This document shows positions 1 to 6,067 of a stretch of 64,000 nt of DNA, piece after piece; position 1 is the first letter of the stretch, and each line of letters starts with the position of its first letter. Source of the stretch: an uncultured Bacteroidales bacterium (lineage in GTDB: Bacteria > Bacteroidota > Bacteroidia > Bacteroidales > Paludibacteraceae); NCBI GenBank assembly GCA_937885465.1, contig CAKZZM010000177.1:1-64000 (forward strand), read 5' to 3'. The position numbers and the translations under genes were made by a program. The notes below the pieces were generated by a model, which had not been told where the DNA came from, ran no database searches, and saw only the letters and a program-made list of their open reading frames with translations.

Positions 1-55
1 ACTCCTAACATTTTTGCTAATTCTTCTTTAGTTAATCCGCCATTTATCCCGCCAT
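1..55. repeat. 55-bp direct repeat, copy 1 (copy 2 at 1830-1884)
   Basis: Bases 1-55 match 1830-1884 without a mismatch, and the sequences diverge immediately after. Both copies encode the same stretch of a winged-helix tail (GGINGGLTKEELAKMLGV) on the minus strand. The perfect identity of two degenerate-looking fragments suggests a recent duplication or gene conversion. Confidence 0.85.
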
Positions 56-104
56 GTTGCGTTGCTGATATATTACGCGGTATGGATACGAGTGTACCGC
101 CCAT
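1..104 (-). pseudogene. Loose AlbA-type C-terminal tail, partial, runs off the window edge
   Basis: Reading from the ATG at 104 on the minus strand the frame is open to base 1 and encodes a peptide beginning MGGTLVSIPRN and continuing GGINGGLTKEELAKMLGV. The last part is identical to the inner part of the loose tail at 1724-1951, and bases 1-55 are identical to 1830-1884. The MGGTLVSIPR start lines up with GGVEVTIPR near the C-terminus of the AlbA protein at 2002-3339, so this looks like the tail of an AlbA_2/HATPase protein without its body. It begins only 7 nt after the stop of the 486-residue AlbA gene. Whether it is expressed, or is the remains of another full gene, cannot be decided from this window. 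Confidence 0.5.
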
Positions 105-111
105 AAAGTAT

Positions 112-1572
112 TCAAAGGTCGGTTGGGGTTGTGATTTCCCAATGTCCGCTGTAGCCACTACCGACATAATGTATGTGCTTGAGTTTGGCTATATGGCGTT
201 TGATAGTCATTGGGGTTACATTACATATAGCAGCCAAATCTTCAGTTGTTATATTTTGATTCTTTTTTATTTCTCGCTCAATAACTATGTCTATTTTATT
301 TTGAGTAACATCTTGAGTAACATCTTGAGTAACATCTTGAGTGCCACCTTGAGTGTCATCTTGAGTGCCATTTTTATGGACATCTATGGCAGAATAAACT
401 CTCACTTCAAAAGCCGTCAGTTTGGACACATCAAATACAGCTTTTTTATTCCCGTTGTCTGTGAGCATGTCTTGTACACGGCGAATCCCTTGATTGAACA
501 TATTGACATAGTTCATCTCTTTCATTGCTTCAGCAACTATAGGATTTCGGTAGTCATTGACTGTCGGGAAATTCTCAGGTCGTGCCTCGCCGTATAATCC
601 TCCTGCGTTCATTATCTCAATATGGTCGTCGAATTGGTAAAGTCGGATGGGCATATTTGCTTGATAATCACGGTGCATACAAGCATTCATCAACAATTCG
701 CGTAAAGCATTATTCGGGTAGTTGATAAGCATTCTCTCACGAAAGAGCGATGCTGTTACGGGTCTTTGGGTAATGAGGGCATCCTTTACAAAAGATTCCA
801 ACGCAGGAAGCAATAGAAACAATGGTCCCGTAAAGCGTTTCTCGTTCAGTACTTCACCACCAATAGTTTCACCTGCGAAATGCACAAACTGAATATATGC
901 CCCCGGCATATAATAGCGTGGGGTCTTGCCAAAGAGAATTATTGCTGCGTTGGTAGGACAATCGTGTGTGCGGTCGTACAAACGGACTGATGCCAATTTC
1001 TCTTTTATATCCCGCCGATCGGTCTCAAACACTTCCTTGCCAACAACGGCAGGGAGGTATTCGCTTGTTATATAATCCAAATGCAAATCATCCAAAGTAG
1101 CACCCAGACAAGGAGTGGCATCAAAAGTAGCCATATATGCCGTTCTGCGTTCTGTAAGCATACGTTCTTCCGCTTCGCTTGCGATGTCCCGCCTCGGACC
1201 AATGCGCACAAACACTCGTCCGCGATAGCGCACGGGAGGTAATAATGACGGCGAAACTTCTGCTACTAAAACATCTCCATCCGGAAACTCTACACGGTCA
1301 ACCGACATAACCGGAAGGGGGAGAATATTTCCATCGGAACGTATGGCGGATATTTTTTTGAGTAAAGCATCATCCACTTTCAATCCTGAAATTTTACCGT
1401 CATCCCTTACACCTATAAACAAATAGCCCTTTTTGCGGGAATCAGGCAGGTCATTAGAGAATGCGCATATTGCTTCACAAAACTTGTCCATATTTGTTGT
1501 GGAGATAGTTTTCTCCACGCGGTACGTTTCTGTGCTTTGCAGTAGTGATAGTATTTCCGATTTGGTTATCAT
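112..1572 (-). CDS. AlbA_2 / HATPase-type putative DNA-binding regulator (Schlafen-AlbA family)
   Basis: A 486-residue protein with an N-terminal AlbA_2-like domain (about residues 10-140; core FIGVRDDGKISG and VFVRIGPRRD) and an ATPase-like C-terminal region (RELLMNACMHRDY about 289-301; IEIMNAGGL), the layout annotated as ATP-binding or RecG-like regulators. A Thr-Gln-rich linker of six 4-residue repeats (about 401-424) leads to a winged-helix-like end (VTPMTIKRHIAKLKHIHYVG). The AlbA_2 domain is thought to bind nucleic acid; the ligand is unknown. The ATG at 1572 lies 16 nt after the stop of an MmeI-type C-terminal remnant, the same order as the intact pair at 3344/3339, so the gene was probably once in an operon behind a restriction-modification gene. 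The linker differs from its paralogue at 2002-3339, while the domain plan is the same. Confidence 0.75.
   Translation of the reverse strand: MITKSEILSLLQSTETYRVEKTISTTNMDKFCEAICAFSNDLPDSRKKGYLFIGVRDDGKISGLKVDDALLKKISAIRSDGNILPLPVMSVDRVEFPDGDVLVAEVSPSLLPPVRYRGRVFVRIGPRRDIASEAEERMLTERRTAYMATFDATPCLGATLDDLHLDYITSEYLPAVVGKEVFETDRRDIKEKLASVRLYDRTHDCPTNAAIILFGKTPRYYMPGAYIQFVHFAGETIGGEVLNEKRFTGPLFLLLPALESFVKDALITQRPVTASLFRERMLINYPNNALRELLMNACMHRDYQANMPIRLYQFDDHIEIMNAGGLYGEARPENFPTVNDYRNPIVAEAMKEMNYVNMFNQGIRRVQDMLTDNGNKKAVFDVSKLTAFEVRVYSAIDVHKNGTQDDTQGGTQDVTQDVTQDVTQNKIDIVIEREIKKNQNITTEDLAAICNVTPMTIKRHIAKLKHIHYVGSGYSGHWEITTPTDL
301..372. repeat. Six 12-bp tandem repeats inside the AlbA gene
   Basis: The 12-mer TTGAGTAACATC occurs three times exactly (301-336), followed by three variants (337-372). 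On the minus strand each unit encodes four residues of the type TQDV, TQDD or TQGG. The unit is a multiple of three, so gain or loss of units would only change linker length between the ATPase-like part and the winged helix. Confidence 0.9.
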
Positions 1573-1588
1573 GTTGTTATCTTATTTG

Positions 1589-1719
1589 TTATTTGGCGTT
1601 TGTCAGTTCCTGATATAGTTTAAATAGTTCCGCTACGCACTCGCTTTCGGTCATCTTCGGGGAAAAACCATACGCCGCCATCACAGCACGGTCGTTGTCT
1701 TGGTGGGCGCGGCGCAGTT
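1589..1719 (-). pseudogene. Remnant: last 43 codons of an MmeI-like restriction-modification protein
   Basis: Translated on the minus strand this piece gives LRRAHQDNDRAVMAAYGFSP followed by KMTESECVAELFKLYQELTNAK and a stop at 1589. It matches the C-terminus of the gene at 3344-4501 almost residue for residue, and the DNA is nearly identical. The match begins abruptly at 1719, only 4 nt from the stop of the AlbA tail at 1724, so there is no body to this gene here. It marks an old MmeI-AlbA gene order that was cut by deletion or recombination. Confidence 0.8.
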
Positions 1720-1723
1720 GTTA

Positions 1724-1951
1724 TTAATCTTGTTTTACTCTCCAGTAACCTGTTTTGTTGGAACCGATGTGTTCAACTAAATCCAGTTCTTTAAGTAAGG
1801 ACATTTCACATTCTATGGTTCGCAATCCTACTCCTAACATTTTTGCTAATTCTTCTTTAGTTAATCCGCCATTTATCCCGCCATCATCTTTGAATTTTGG
1901 TCTTTGGATAGTTACTTCAACACCGCTGATGACTGTTTTGAAAACGGGCAT
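1724..1951 (-). pseudogene. Loose AlbA-type C-terminal tail (75 codons)
   Basis: The frame starts MPVFKTVISGVEVTIQRP, matching MPVFKTAFGGVEVTIPRP near the end of the AlbA protein at 2002-3339, then continues into a different winged-helix end (LTKEELAKMLGVGLRTIECE, then HIGSNKTGYWRVKQD). The DNA match with 2277-2306 begins about base 1957. It could be a degenerate copy of a second AlbA gene, a spare tail usable by recombination, or a tiny HTH protein; the ATG at 1951 makes translation possible. It lies 50 nt behind the stop of the full AlbA gene. Confidence 0.6.
1830..1884. repeat. 55-bp direct repeat, copy 2 (copy 1 at 1-55)
   Basis: Identical to bases 1-55 and placed at the same point of a homologous AlbA tail reading frame. 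Confidence 0.85.
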
Positions 1952-2001
1952 TAGCAGATTGGATTATTTCTGACTATTGAATACATTCAAACCAGCCTAA
2001 G

Positions 2002-3339
2002 TTATTTCACAATTGCCCAATATCCGGATTTATCGCTTCCAACACGCTTAATATAATTATTTTTCAAAAGTACATAGATAGCACGTTTGACTGTAGAATA
2101 TGACAACTTTAACTTTTGTGATATAACTTGTGTGTTTACTTGGTCATTTGCTTGGTCACAAGTCTTGATAAATTCAAGTATTGTTTGTTGATTATCTGTA
2201 AGTTGCAACGCATTTACTTGGTCATTTGCTTGGTCTTTCGTTGGTCTTGGGATGGTTACTTCGACACCGCCGAAGGCTGTTTTGAAAACGGGCATTGGCA
2301 GATTGGCTGCTTTGAATCCGTCTTGAATTTTTTTATAGCCGCGTCCCCATGCCTCAATAAAGCCTGCTTTGTTGAATATGTCAGCGATATTGAGGTTACG
2401 CGGTTTAGAGGCGTGTTTGTGCATGAGCGTTTCGATGGTGTAGTTTTCCGGCAGGTTGCCTTCGTTCCACAATTCGATATGGTCTTCAAAGATACGCATT
2501 TGTATCGGAGCACCGGTATATTGCTTGTGTACTATAGCATTATAAAGAATCTCGCGGAAAGCATCTTCTGGAATCTCCAACTCCTCAATGCGTTGCATAC
2601 CCTCATAACGGATATACGAATGTAAGTATTTGTCTTTCAATAGTTCTATCACTCGGCCAGCCATTTGTAGGATATTGCCTTCAACGATATTTTGTGAGCG
2701 CAAGTCGGCTTCGTCTGTTCCGAAGCGTCCTATTTTGAATTGCACGCCTGTGAAATAGCGCAGTGGGTCTTTGGCGAAGAGCAGTATGGCGGCATATTTG
2801 AGTTTGCCGTCATCGGATATCAGTCGCAGGTTTTCCAAAACCTCTTGTGGGGTATCTCCTATGGAGCCGGGAGTAAGTCGTTTGGCAGCAATGCTTCGTT
2901 TGATGAAATATGTAATTGCTTTGGGGTCAATGCAATCGATGGTTGCAGTATCGTGATAGACATCATCCCATTGTTTGCCCATCTTTTTGAGTATGAACTC
3001 TTGCAAGGCTGTGCCTCGCAGTTCCTGTTTGGTGGAACCTGAGCGGACATAGTATTGCGCATTATACGAAATTGGCACGCTGCTTTGTTCAACGATGATG
3101 GCAATAATATTCTTTCCGTCTTTTAGTTGGTGCTTCACATCTACCACTATACCCATTGTGTCGCGCACCTTATTCGGTAAGGTTTCTAACAGGTTTTTGG
3201 CATCTGCCACTCCGACTGTTTTGCCGTTATCATCAATACCTACATAGAGTGTGCCGCCTTGGGCATTAGCGAAGGCGCAAATCTCTTTCAGGAATTCGTC
3301 TTTCCACAATTTCTTATATTCGATGTTTTGGGTTTCCAT
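2002..3339 (-). CDS. AlbA_2 / HATPase-type putative DNA-binding regulator (Schlafen-AlbA family), second copy
   Basis: A 445-residue protein with a clear AlbA_2 domain (residues 5-125: EICAFANAQGGTLYVGIDDN, then YYVRSGSTKQELR) and an ATPase-like region with FREILYNAIVHKQY, IELWNEGNLP and AWGRGYKKIQDGF. A DQANDQVN motif occurs twice in the linker before a C-terminal winged helix ending RVGSDKSGYWAIVK. Such proteins are generally annotated as ATP-binding or transcriptional regulators; function is not established. The start is 4 nt after the stop of the MmeI-like gene, so the two are co-transcribed from the promoter at 4543-4573. Paralogous in layout to 112-1572, and followed by a spare tail at 1724-1951. 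Confidence 0.8.
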   Translation of the reverse strand: METQNIEYKKLWKDEFLKEICAFANAQGGTLYVGIDDNGKTVGVADAKNLLETLPNKVRDTMGIVVDVKHQLKDGKNIIAIIVEQSSVPISYNAQYYVRSGSTKQELRGTALQEFILKKMGKQWDDVYHDTATIDCIDPKAITYFIKRSIAAKRLTPGSIGDTPQEVLENLRLISDDGKLKYAAILLFAKDPLRYFTGVQFKIGRFGTDEADLRSQNIVEGNILQMAGRVIELLKDKYLHSYIRYEGMQRIEELEIPEDAFREILYNAIVHKQYTGAPIQMRIFEDHIELWNEGNLPENYTIETLMHKHASKPRNLNIADIFNKAGFIEAWGRGYKKIQDGFKAANLPMPVFKTAFGGVEVTIPRPTKDQANDQVNALQLTDNQQTILEFIKTCDQANDQVNTQVISQKLKLSYSTVKRAIYVLLKNNYIKRVGSDKSGYWAIVK

Positions 3340-3343
3340 AATG

Positions 3344-4501
3344 TTATTTCGTCAGTTCTTGGTATAGTTTGAATAACTCTGCTACGCACTCGCTCTCGGT
3401 CATCTTTGGGGAGAAGCCGTAGGCTGCCATCACAGCACGGTCGTTGTCTTGGTGGGCGCGGCGCAGTTCGGGAGGCATGGTGTTCTCGTCGTAGAGGTCG
3501 GCAAGGCTACTGTCGGGGTACTTGGCGCGGGCATCAAGGATGGCTTGGGCGGTTTGCTCAATGCGTGCGATTGCCCGGGACGCAGGCGGCTCGCCTGCGG
3601 TATGTTTCGCAGACGGGTTCGTATCCCTTTTCGCGGACGAGCCGTCCGCGTCCCATTGTGCGGGCGAGGACGACCGCGCTCCAAACAAACCTCCATTCAC
3701 ATACGGGAAGGCGGCAAGGTCTTCGTCAAGATAGGGGTCGCGGTCGGCAAGCGGAGTGTCTAAAACCTCGAAGAGACGGATTAAGGCACTACGGAATTGA
3801 CCTGCTTTATAGTTGTATAGGTAATCGTGGAAAGCGGTGTGTGAGGGGAAGAGTCCGGCATCTTCGGCGTAGAGGCAAAAGACGAGGCGGACGCAGAGGA
3901 TATTGAGTGAGCGCAGTGTTTCGGGGCTGTCTTTGTCGATATATTGTTCCAGCAGTTTGTCGTAGATGATGCCTACCAGTTCGCCTGCTTTGACAGACAC
4001 TTCCATCTCGCGGCGGAGTTGTTCGCTCTTTTCTTCCACGAGGAATCGTAGAAGGTGGTATTCTTTTTCGAGGTTTTTGAGTATAATCTTCAGCGGTTCG
4101 CCGTTGGGATTTTCGGTGTCATAGACCCAGAACTCTCGGAAGTTGCAGGTAACAATCCAGCGCGGGTGTTCGCTTCGCTTGAGTTCGACTATATATCTTT
4201 TGGCTTGTTGGAAGGGGTTGAGCAGGCTGCCGTCGGACTGTCGGATAGGTGCGCCGAGGTCTTTGTCGATGGACTTCTGCTCTATCATGACATGTGTGCG
4301 TGGTATGAAGGCATCGATGAACGAGGTATGGTCGAGGTGGACTTGTTTTTCGAAAGTGATCCACTCGTCGGGGTGTTCAACGCCGAACACTTCGGAGAGC
4401 AGCGAGAGCCAGAAACTCTGACTTTCGCCTTTTTCATAGCCTTTGCCTTGCCATCGTTGTGCAAAGTCGCGGGCGGCTCGTTGTTGTTGGGTGAGGGTCA
4501 T
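3344..4501 (-). pseudogene. MmeI-like type IIG restriction-modification gene with its methyltransferase core deleted
   Basis: The frame is open for 385 codons but joins only the two ends of a much longer family. Residues 1-165 resemble the MmeI N-terminal nuclease region (FWLSLLSEVFGVE, FIDAFIPRTHVMIEQKSIDK with the E-x-K of a PD-(D/E)xK site, FREFWVYDTEN). Residues 170-275 resemble the helical spacer ending FPYVNGGLFG. The rest jumps to the extreme C-terminus (DLYDENTMPPELRRAHQDND ... LFKLYQELTK). The SAM-binding and NPPF-type catalytic motifs and the target-recognition domain expected in a full MmeI relative are absent. The seam holds a 78-bp GC-rich inverted repeat translated in frame (3577-3654). 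It is first in an operon with the AlbA gene. A shortened nuclease-only product is possible, but an unprotected nuclease would be unusual, so decay is the simplest reading. Confidence 0.7.
3577..3654. repeat. R2 doublet: two GC-rich hairpins in inverted orientation inside the MmeI-like frame
   Basis: The element starts GGGACGC and ends GCGTCCC. It holds CGCAGGCGGCTCGCCTGCG (3581-3599) and CGCGGACGAGCCGTCCGCG (3632-3650), each a near-perfect palindrome with a 3-nt loop, in opposite orientation around a 32-nt core. It spans 78 bp, 26 codons, so it keeps the frame. A single R2 hairpin of the same family lies at 60806-60824. The shape resembles REP doublets, but no RAYT-type transposase is in the window. 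Confidence 0.75.
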
Positions 4502-4542
4502 ATAATTGTGCTATGGTTCAATATAGTAATCATTTCCGCCTG

Positions 4543-4573
4543 CAAAATTACGAAAAATATAGTAAAAAATCAA
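4543..4573 (-). promoter_or_regulatory. Promoter of the MmeI-like/AlbA operon
   Basis: On the minus strand TTG (4571-4573) is followed after 20 nt by TAATTTTG (4543-4550), the Bacteroidota -33/-7 pattern. Transcription would start near 4537, giving a leader of about 36 nt to the ATG at 4501. Confidence 0.6.
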
Positions 4574-4810
4574 ATAATTTCGTTATTTCCTGATTTTTGC
4601 GAGGTGTGCGCGAACGAAATCAACTAATTTTACTCATCTTTTATATCTTGCACTATGTCTGAAGGACATATCTACGATGTACGACGTACGATGTGCGAAG
4701 ACACAGCGCATGTGAGTACGCTGTTCCGTTGGTGGCACAGCGTTTCATCAAACACTAATATTTTGCACGATAGATTTTGAAAAGATTGCAATGATTTTTT
4801 TAAATTTCAC
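4574..4810. other. Intergenic stretch between divergent promoters
   Basis: Between the minus-strand promoter at 4543-4573 and the plus-strand promoter at 4811-4841 there is no supported gene. The only structure seen is a run of 7-bp repeats at 4673-4700. Confidence 0.6.
4673..4700. repeat. 7-bp tandem repeat, junction 1
   Basis: Four consecutive heptamers: TACGATG, TACGACG, TACGATG, TGCGAAG. The same TACGATG-type unit returns at 9567-9600. Confidence 0.7.
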
Positions 4811-4841
4811 TTGTTATAGTCAAATAAAAGCAGTAATTTTG
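4811..4841 (+). promoter_or_regulatory. Promoter of the FKBP lipoprotein gene
   Basis: TTG at 4811-4813 and TAATTTTG at 4834-4841 with 20 nt between. Start of transcription near 4847 gives a leader of about 115 nt before the ATG at 4964. Confidence 0.6.
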
Positions 4842-4963
4842 TATATAAAATGAGAAAAAGTTATAAGTGATTAAAGTTTCCCGTATGTTCTTTGAATTTT
4901 GACATAAATCCATAAACACAAAAAACAATTGAACAGGGAAAGTTAAGTAAGTGATAACTGACG

Positions 4964-5434
4964 ATGAAACACAAACTATTAATACTGATATTGCCATTTA
5001 TATTGTTTTCATGCAAAGAAGACAATTGGATGGACTGGAAGGTGCAGAACGAGATTTGGTTAGAGAATAATCTGCGAAGTGATTCTACGATACAAATGAC
5101 AGCCGACAGTTTGCAATACAAGATTATTTACGCGGGGATACAAAGCGATGTGCGCCCTCAGGCCACAAGCACTATATATTGCGACTATCGCTTGCGCCTT
5201 ATCAACGGCTACCAGGTAGATGCTGCTCAAGATGCCGCATTGAGTATGAGCAACGTGATAGCAGGATTTGCTGAAGGTCTAAAGAAGATACATGTTCATG
5301 GGGATATCATGCTATATATTCCGTGGCAGTTAGGCTATGGTTCGGAAGGCAACGGCACGGAAGGCACGGGAAGTTATATTCCGCCATACTCTACACTCAT
5401 CTACGAGGTACACCTGAACGGAGTGAATAACTAA
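4964..5434 (+). CDS. FKBP-type peptidyl-prolyl isomerase lipoprotein
   Basis: 156 residues. The signal peptide ends in a lipobox (FILFSC, Cys17), so the protein is lipid-anchored at the cell envelope. The second half is an FKBP fold: VIAGFAEGLKKIHVHGDIML replaces the usual VIPGWEEGL region, followed by IPWQLGYGSEG, GTGSYIPPYSTLIYEVHL. The fold catalyses cis-trans isomerisation of prolyl bonds and here probably helps fold envelope proteins. Phe stands where the active-site Trp is usual. It has its own promoter and is followed by a second small lipoprotein gene. Confidence 0.8.
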   Translation: MKHKLLILILPFILFSCKEDNWMDWKVQNEIWLENNLRSDSTIQMTADSLQYKIIYAGIQSDVRPQATSTIYCDYRLRLINGYQVDAAQDAALSMSNVIAGFAEGLKKIHVHGDIMLYIPWQLGYGSEGNGTEGTGSYIPPYSTLIYEVHLNGVNN

Positions 5435-5449
5435 GAGTCAAAAATCAAA

Positions 5450-5492
5450 CCAAGTACCAAGTTACTAAGTTACCAAGTACCAAGTGAAAGTG
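5450..5492. repeat. 7-bp tandem repeat, junction 2
   Basis: Heptamers of the ACCAAGT/CCAAGTA type with one or two 8-nt slips, ending in GAAAGTGAAAG. The run begins 15 nt after the stop at 5434 and reaches into the GTG start of the next gene (5484). Confidence 0.7.
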
Positions 5493-5945
5493 AAAGATAC
5501 GCATAAGATACTACTCTGCTGTTTTTTTTTGGTAATTCCTCTATCTTGCGGAAATACCACCTTCGTTTCGTCAGTACCCTCATATCCGGTTCATTTTGAG
5601 ATAAATATACTTGCAGAGTATCCGAATTTCGTGCCGTCCGGCACGATTGAAACACTCACTTTTACCGAAAGGCGTTATCCGACAGATGCAATAGGCTATG
5701 CCGGACTTTTAGTATTCACGGCATTCGATGAGCATTATCACGCTTGCGACCTATGCTGCCCTAAATGCGTCAAACGAGATATGCCGTTAGAAGTTGACGG
5801 GATGTATGCCTGCTGTCCGAACTGCGGTGAGGCATACGACCTATCATACGGATACTGCAACCCGACAAAGAATATAGCGAAAGAGATGCTGCGCATGTAC
5901 AACGCTTCATACTCAAACGGAAAACTGCTGATATATCAAAAGTAG
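5484..5945 (+). CDS. Small Rieske-like lipoprotein with Cys pairs
   Basis: 153 residues, probable lipoprotein (hydrophobic leader, PLSC with Cys22). The only usable starts are GTG at 5484 or 5490, both inside the 7-bp repeat run; no in-frame ATG precedes the signal peptide. The C-terminal half carries CDLCCPKC and, about 20 residues later, CCPNCGEAYDLSYGYCNP, which resembles small Bacteroidota lipoproteins with a Rieske-like fold in which the iron-binding Cys-His pairs are replaced by CCP and CP-C-G motifs. Metal binding (zinc-ribbon-like or Fe-S) is possible but not shown. Function unknown. Confidence 0.65.
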   Translation: MKVKDTHKILLCCFFLVIPLSCGNTTFVSSVPSYPVHFEINILAEYPNFVPSGTIETLTFTERRYPTDAIGYAGLLVFTAFDEHYHACDLCCPKCVKRDMPLEVDGMYACCPNCGEAYDLSYGYCNPTKNIAKEMLRMYNASYSNGKLLIYQK

Positions 5946-5965
5946 AAAGTGGAAAGTGGAAAGTA
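5945..5965. repeat. 7-bp tandem repeat, junction 3
   Basis: GAAAGTG, GAAAGTG, GAAAGTA directly at the stop codon of the Rieske-like gene, then a short GGGC-GGA-GCCC hairpin (5966-5977 area) and one more AAAGTGGAAAG. Confidence 0.75.
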
Positions 5966-6067
5966 CGGGCGGAGCCCTAAAGTGGAAAGCCTTTGTTCTG
6001 CTATTCGGGAGAAATAAGGCTTGGAGCGAAAGGGTTTACAGCGAAACCGTCAAACAATTTTAGAGTT

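Noticed and set aside
82..597. Plus-strand reading frame of 171 codons opposite the AlbA gene
   Set aside because: It lies antisense to a well-supported protein and repeats its 12-bp tract as a low-complexity peptide.
3406..3906. Plus-strand reading frame of 166 codons opposite the MmeI-like gene
   Set aside because: Arg-rich shadow of a GC-rich stretch with the R2 doublet; no recognisable motif.
4673..4700. Tandem heptamers as an integron or CRISPR remnant
   Set aside because: Units are 7 bp with no spacers and recur at other gene ends with other units.
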